From Burkholderiales bacterium (GTDB lineage Bacteria > Pseudomonadota > Gammaproteobacteria > Burkholderiales > Burkholderiaceae_C), in assembly GCA_947458895.1 (NCBI GenBank), contig CANHBY010000080.1, positions 1 through 6,499 of the forward strand: a DNA stretch of 6,499 bases, given 5' to 3'. Under the pieces are notes generated by a model that did no database searches, was not told the origin of the DNA, and saw nothing but the letters and a program-made list of their open reading frames with translations. Numbering within the stretch: the stretch's first letter is position 1; every line of letters starts with the position of its first letter. This document shows, piece by piece, positions 4,004-6,499 of this stretch. Made by a program: the position numbers and the translations under genes.

Positions 4004-5434
4004 ATGGCCACCATCTCATCACCCGGCATAGGCAGCGGCCTCGACATCAACAGCATCGTGTCGCAGTTGGTTGCTGTCGAGCGAACGCCATTGAACAAGT
4101 TGAAAACAGCAGCTTCGGATTTGCAATCGAAGCTGTCAACCTATGGGCAAATCAAGGCGGCCATTTCCAACCTGCGTGATGCCGCCAATGTGCTGTCCAA
4201 GTCGGAAACCTGGGGCCAAACCTCTGCAACTACAACCGACAGCTCCTCAGTGGCCGTCATGACCTCCGCCAGCTCGTCCACTGGCACCTATTCACTGGAA
4301 ATACAGCGTTTGGCCACGGCCCAAGCCAACAGCACCGTGGTCTACCCGTCGGCCGATTCGCTGGTGGGCGAAGGCACCCTTGTCATTGAAAAAGGTACGT
4401 GGTCAACCGACCAATCGAGCTTTACCGCAGGGTCTTCGGTTTCCATTCCGGTTGGTCCGCCCGCTCAGTCACTGGCCCAATTGCGCGACAAGATCAATGC
4501 CTCCGGGGCGGGTCTCGTGGCTTCTGTGTTGACCGATGCCAGCGGCTCGCGCCTGGTGTTCAAGGCCTCCGCCACAGGGGCTGCCAACGGCTTTCGTGTC
4601 AGCGTGAACGACTCTGACGGCAACAACAGGGACGGAGTGGGCCTATCGGCCCTGGCCTTTGACCCCTCGGCCGGTATTTTGACGATGGCACAGGCCATCT
4701 CTGCGGCCAATGCGGCAGCAACACTCAATGGCTTGTCGATCTCATCCGCCAGTAACTCCCTGGATGGCGTGATGGATGGCCTGAGCCTCACTCTGGGCAA
4801 GGTCACCACTGCGCCGGTACAAATCACCACCAGCCAAAACAATACAGGCATCCGAAAGTCGCTGGATGACTTTGTCACCGCCTACAACTCCTTGAACACC
4901 ATGTTGGCGGATCAAACCAAGTATGACGCTACAAGTAAGAAGTCCAGTTCGCTACAAGGTGACAGCACTGCCATCGCCATTCGATCGCAAATGCGCAATC
5001 TACTGGCGGGTACCAGCGGCGCCTCCAGCACCTTCAGCCGCCTGTCGGAAGTAGGTTTCGATGTTCAGCAAAACGGCTCCATCAAAATCAACGAAACCAA
5101 GCTTAACGCGGGCCTGACCAATGTCACCGAGATGCGCAAGCTCTTCGGAAACATAGATACCACCACAGCGTCCAATGAAGGCATCGCCACCCGAATCAGG
5201 CGTACAGCCGAAAAATTGGTCGGGTTTGAGGGCGCGATCAGCAACCGAACCGATGGGTTACGCAAGCTGGTTGACAGGAACACAGATAAGCAAAGCGCCC
5301 TCGAGGACCGTGTCGCCATGTACGAGAAGCGTTTGCGCCAGCAGTACACCGCCCTGGACGCGAAGATGGGTGAGCTCAATGGGCTTCAAGGCTATGTGAC
5401 GCAGCAGTTTTCCCAGAATAGCAATAACAACTGA
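4004..5434 (+). CDS. fliD: Flagellar filament cap protein FliD (hook-associated protein 2)
   Basis: FliD forms the oligomeric cap at the filament tip and promotes folding and insertion of exported flagellin. The 476-residue length is usual for the family. The N-terminal FliD domain (about 5-105) starts with SSPGIGSGLDINSIVSQLV (5-23) and includes STGTYSLEIQRLATAQ (92-107). A flagellin-IN-type segment follows at about 155-205 (SLAQLRDKINASGAGLVASV). The C-terminal FliD domain spans about 237-465, with the DDFVTAYNSLN helix (288-298), LGEVGF-like LSEVGFDVQQNG (347-358), and a terminal coiled-coil-forming helix ending YTALDAKMGELNGLQGYVTQQF (448-469). AGAGGAG (3991-3997) lies 6 nt before the ATG and fixes the start. 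It has its own FliA-like promoter and a strong terminator, so it appears monocistronic. Its export chaperone would be FliT, encoded downstream. Confidence 0.97.
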   Translation: MATISSPGIGSGLDINSIVSQLVAVERTPLNKLKTAASDLQSKLSTYGQIKAAISNLRDAANVLSKSETWGQTSATTTDSSSVAVMTSASSSTGTYSLEIQRLATAQANSTVVYPSADSLVGEGTLVIEKGTWSTDQSSFTAGSSVSIPVGPPAQSLAQLRDKINASGAGLVASVLTDASGSRLVFKASATGAANGFRVSVNDSDGNNRDGVGLSALAFDPSAGILTMAQAISAANAAATLNGLSISSASNSLDGVMDGLSLTLGKVTTAPVQITTSQNNTGIRKSLDDFVTAYNSLNTMLADQTKYDATSKKSSSLQGDSTAIAIRSQMRNLLAGTSGASSTFSRLSEVGFDVQQNGSIKINETKLNAGLTNVTEMRKLFGNIDTTTASNEGIATRIRRTAEKLVGFEGAISNRTDGLRKLVDRNTDKQSALEDRVAMYEKRLRQQYTALDAKMGELNGLQGYVTQQFSQNSNNN

Positions 5435-5455
5435 GTTCAACAGAACCTTCACCCC

Positions 5456-5485
5456 AGATGGCCGCTGATGCGGCCATCTTTTTTT
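5456..5485 (+). terminator. Intrinsic terminator of fliD
   Basis: A perfect 10-bp stem, AGATGGCCGC (5456-5465) with GCGGCCATCT (5470-5479), has a TGAT loop and a run of seven T residues (5479-5485). It lies 21 nt after the fliD stop. This is a strong Rho-independent terminator that separates fliD from fliS-fliT. Confidence 0.92.
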
Positions 5486-5638
5486 GACCCCGTCAATCAG
5501 CTCAGAAAGCCTCATCCATGGCCCGCCCTTTGGCCCTTGCTGAGAGCGATATTCGTGCGCAGGCCATCGCGCTGACTTGAGCCTTGAAGGCCGTTAAAAA
5601 CCCATGTCAAAAAGGTTCATTCAGAAGCTATCCATGGC

Positions 5639-5665
5639 TCAAGTCGGGTATCAAAAAGCCGATAT
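5639..5665 (+). promoter_or_regulatory. Sigma-28 (FliA) promoter of fliS-fliT
   Basis: TCAAGTCG (5639-5646), an 11-nt spacer, then GCCGATAT (5658-5665). The -10 matches the FliA consensus at 7 of 8 and the spacing is exact. Transcription would begin near 5672, about 32 nt before ATG 5704. This position excludes the upstream in-frame start at 5584 for fliS. Confidence 0.85.
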
Positions 5666-5703
5666 TTCAAGTAAGTCCACAGTCATTAAAGAAAGCAGTG
5701 ACC

Positions 5704-6132
5704 ATGTTCGCAAACGCAGCCCCCCGCAACATGCAAAGTAATTTCACCAATGCCTACCGCGAGGTTGGCGTTCAAACCGGCGTGTCGAGTGCCTCGCCCC
5801 ACCAGTTGGTATTGATGCTCTTTGACGGTGTCCTCGAGAATATCTCTTTGGCTCGCGGTGCCATTGCAGCGCGCCATATCGAGGCGAAATGTACAGCGAT
5901 AAGTCGTGCGGTGCGCATCGTCGATGAGGGCCTCAAAGCCAACCTGAATCTTCAGCAAGGCGGCCCGCTGGCCCAAGACCTGAATGCACTCTACGGCTAC
6001 ATCACGCTGCGCCTCACACATGCCAACCTCAGCAATGATGTAGCCGCACTCGAAGAGTGCGTGCGCTTGATCGAGCCGCTCCGCAGCGCCTGGATTGGGA
6101 TCAGTTCCTCACAAGCCTTGTCAGCCTCATGA
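5704..6132 (+). CDS. fliS: Flagellar export chaperone FliS
   Basis: FliS binds the C-terminal helices of flagellin in the cytoplasm, prevents early polymerisation and hands the subunit to the export gate. The 142-residue length from ATG 5704 fits the family. Conserved family segments are visible: NAYREVGVQTGVSSASPHQL (16-35), VLMLFDGVLENISLARGAI (36-54), ISRAVRIVDEGLKANLN (66-82), GGPLAQDLNALYGYI (86-100), RLTHANLSND (103-112) and LIEPLRSAW (122-130). The frame is open for 40 more codons upstream, but that part contains the FliA promoter, so it is not translated from this message. The Shine-Dalgarno is weak (GAAAG at 5691-5695). A GTG at 5698 is a less likely start. It leads the two-gene fliS-fliT unit. 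It presumably serves all three flagellins, which share nearly the same C-terminal tail. Confidence 0.95.
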   Translation: MFANAAPRNMQSNFTNAYREVGVQTGVSSASPHQLVLMLFDGVLENISLARGAIAARHIEAKCTAISRAVRIVDEGLKANLNLQQGGPLAQDLNALYGYITLRLTHANLSNDVAALEECVRLIEPLRSAWIGISSSQALSAS

Positions 6133-6176
6133 GAAACCCCTCACCCCGTCTCCGTTCACCCCAAACGCCGTACACC

Positions 6177-6476
6177 ATGAACGAATCACTACTCAACTAC
6201 TACGAAGCCATCGAGCAAGCCAGCCAGACGATGCTTGAGGCCGCACGCCAGGGCAACTGGAACGAGGTCGTCAAACTGGAAGGCGCTTGTGCCTTGCTCA
6301 TTTCCCAACTTCGCCACGCCGCTGCCCAACGACAACTCGGGCGAGAAGAATCGCAACTGAAGTCGCGCATCATGCAGCGGATTCTGGTGAATGATGCCGA
6401 GATCCGGAACCTGGCTGAGCCCTGGTTAGAGGATTTGGAAGGTATGCTGTCTGGGCGATCTAAAACACTGCACTGA
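6177..6476 (+). CDS. fliT: Flagellar chaperone FliT (FliD export chaperone)
   Basis: FliT is a small helical chaperone for the cap protein FliD; in enterobacteria it also binds the FlhDC regulator. From ATG 6177 it has 99 residues. Recognisable parts are LLNYYEAIEQASQTMLEAA (5-23), GNWNEVVKLEGACALLISQL (26-45) and the C-terminal RILVNDAEIRNLAEPWL (68-84), the pattern of betaproteobacterial FliT proteins directly after fliS. The start is uncertain. An in-frame ATG at 6129 overlaps the fliS stop as ATGA and would give 115 residues through translational coupling, but its extra 16 residues are Pro/Arg-rich and unlike the family. Neither start has a good Shine-Dalgarno. The 23 bases after the stop include AAAGG and a GTG at 6492, which could be the start of a further gene but is too short to judge. 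Confidence 0.88.
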   Translation: MNESLLNYYEAIEQASQTMLEAARQGNWNEVVKLEGACALLISQLRHAAAQRQLGREESQLKSRIMQRILVNDAEIRNLAEPWLEDLEGMLSGRSKTLH

Positions 6477-6499
6477 AAGGCGACTGAGCCTGTGGAGAC

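Noticed and set aside
4465..4878. 137-codon minus-strand frame inside fliD
   Set aside because: It is fully antisense to the well-supported fliD coding sequence and lacks any start signal or family pattern.
5518..5580. Small open frame of 20 codons between fliD and fliS
   Set aside because: It has no ribosome binding site or recognisable features and follows directly after the fliD terminator. Chance is the simplest explanation.
5584..5703. Extended N-terminus of FliS starting at 5584
   Set aside because: The segment contains the FliA promoter at 5639-5665, so it is not on the mRNA, and FliS family length and similarity fit ATG 5704.

Overview
The window is a flagellar filament locus from a bacterium that looks like a member of the Burkholderiales, most likely Comamonadaceae or a close relative. 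The support is the gene order (flagellin genes, fliD, fliS, fliT on one strand), short flagellins of about 270 residues with a betaproteobacterial core, sigma-28 (FliA) type promoters, and moderately high GC. The genus cannot be fixed from sequence alone.

Layout, left to right. Positions 1-359 (minus strand) hold the N-terminal part of a family 2 glycosyltransferase that runs off the left edge. It diverges from the flagellin genes across a 460-bp intergenic region, which carries a clear FliA promoter (537-564) followed by a long, hairpin-rich leader. Three flagellin genes follow on the plus strand: copy 1 (820-1623), copy 2 (1680-2498) and copy 3 (3034-3846). Copy 1 ends in a strong intrinsic terminator whose T-tract touches the ribosome binding site of copy 2. 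Copies 2 and 3 are close relatives at both ends but very different in the middle. Between them lie several palindromes and an antisense N-terminal remnant of an IS5-family transposase (2581-2760). After a terminator, fliD (4004-5434) has its own FliA-like promoter and its own strong terminator. fliS (5704-6132) and fliT (6177-6476) form a final transcription unit behind a third FliA promoter (5639-5665).

How the genes work together: the flagellins are the filament subunits, FliD is the filament cap that folds incoming flagellin, FliS is the flagellin export chaperone and FliT is the FliD export chaperone. All are late (class III) products under FliA. The glycosyltransferase may decorate flagellin, but that is inferred from position only.

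No wholly new system is visible. The unusual part is the middle flagellin: a cassette-like copy with almost no upstream sequence of its own, placed directly behind a terminator, with a strongly changed and more hydrophobic central region. The IS remnant and palindromes that separate it from copy 3 are the second point of interest.
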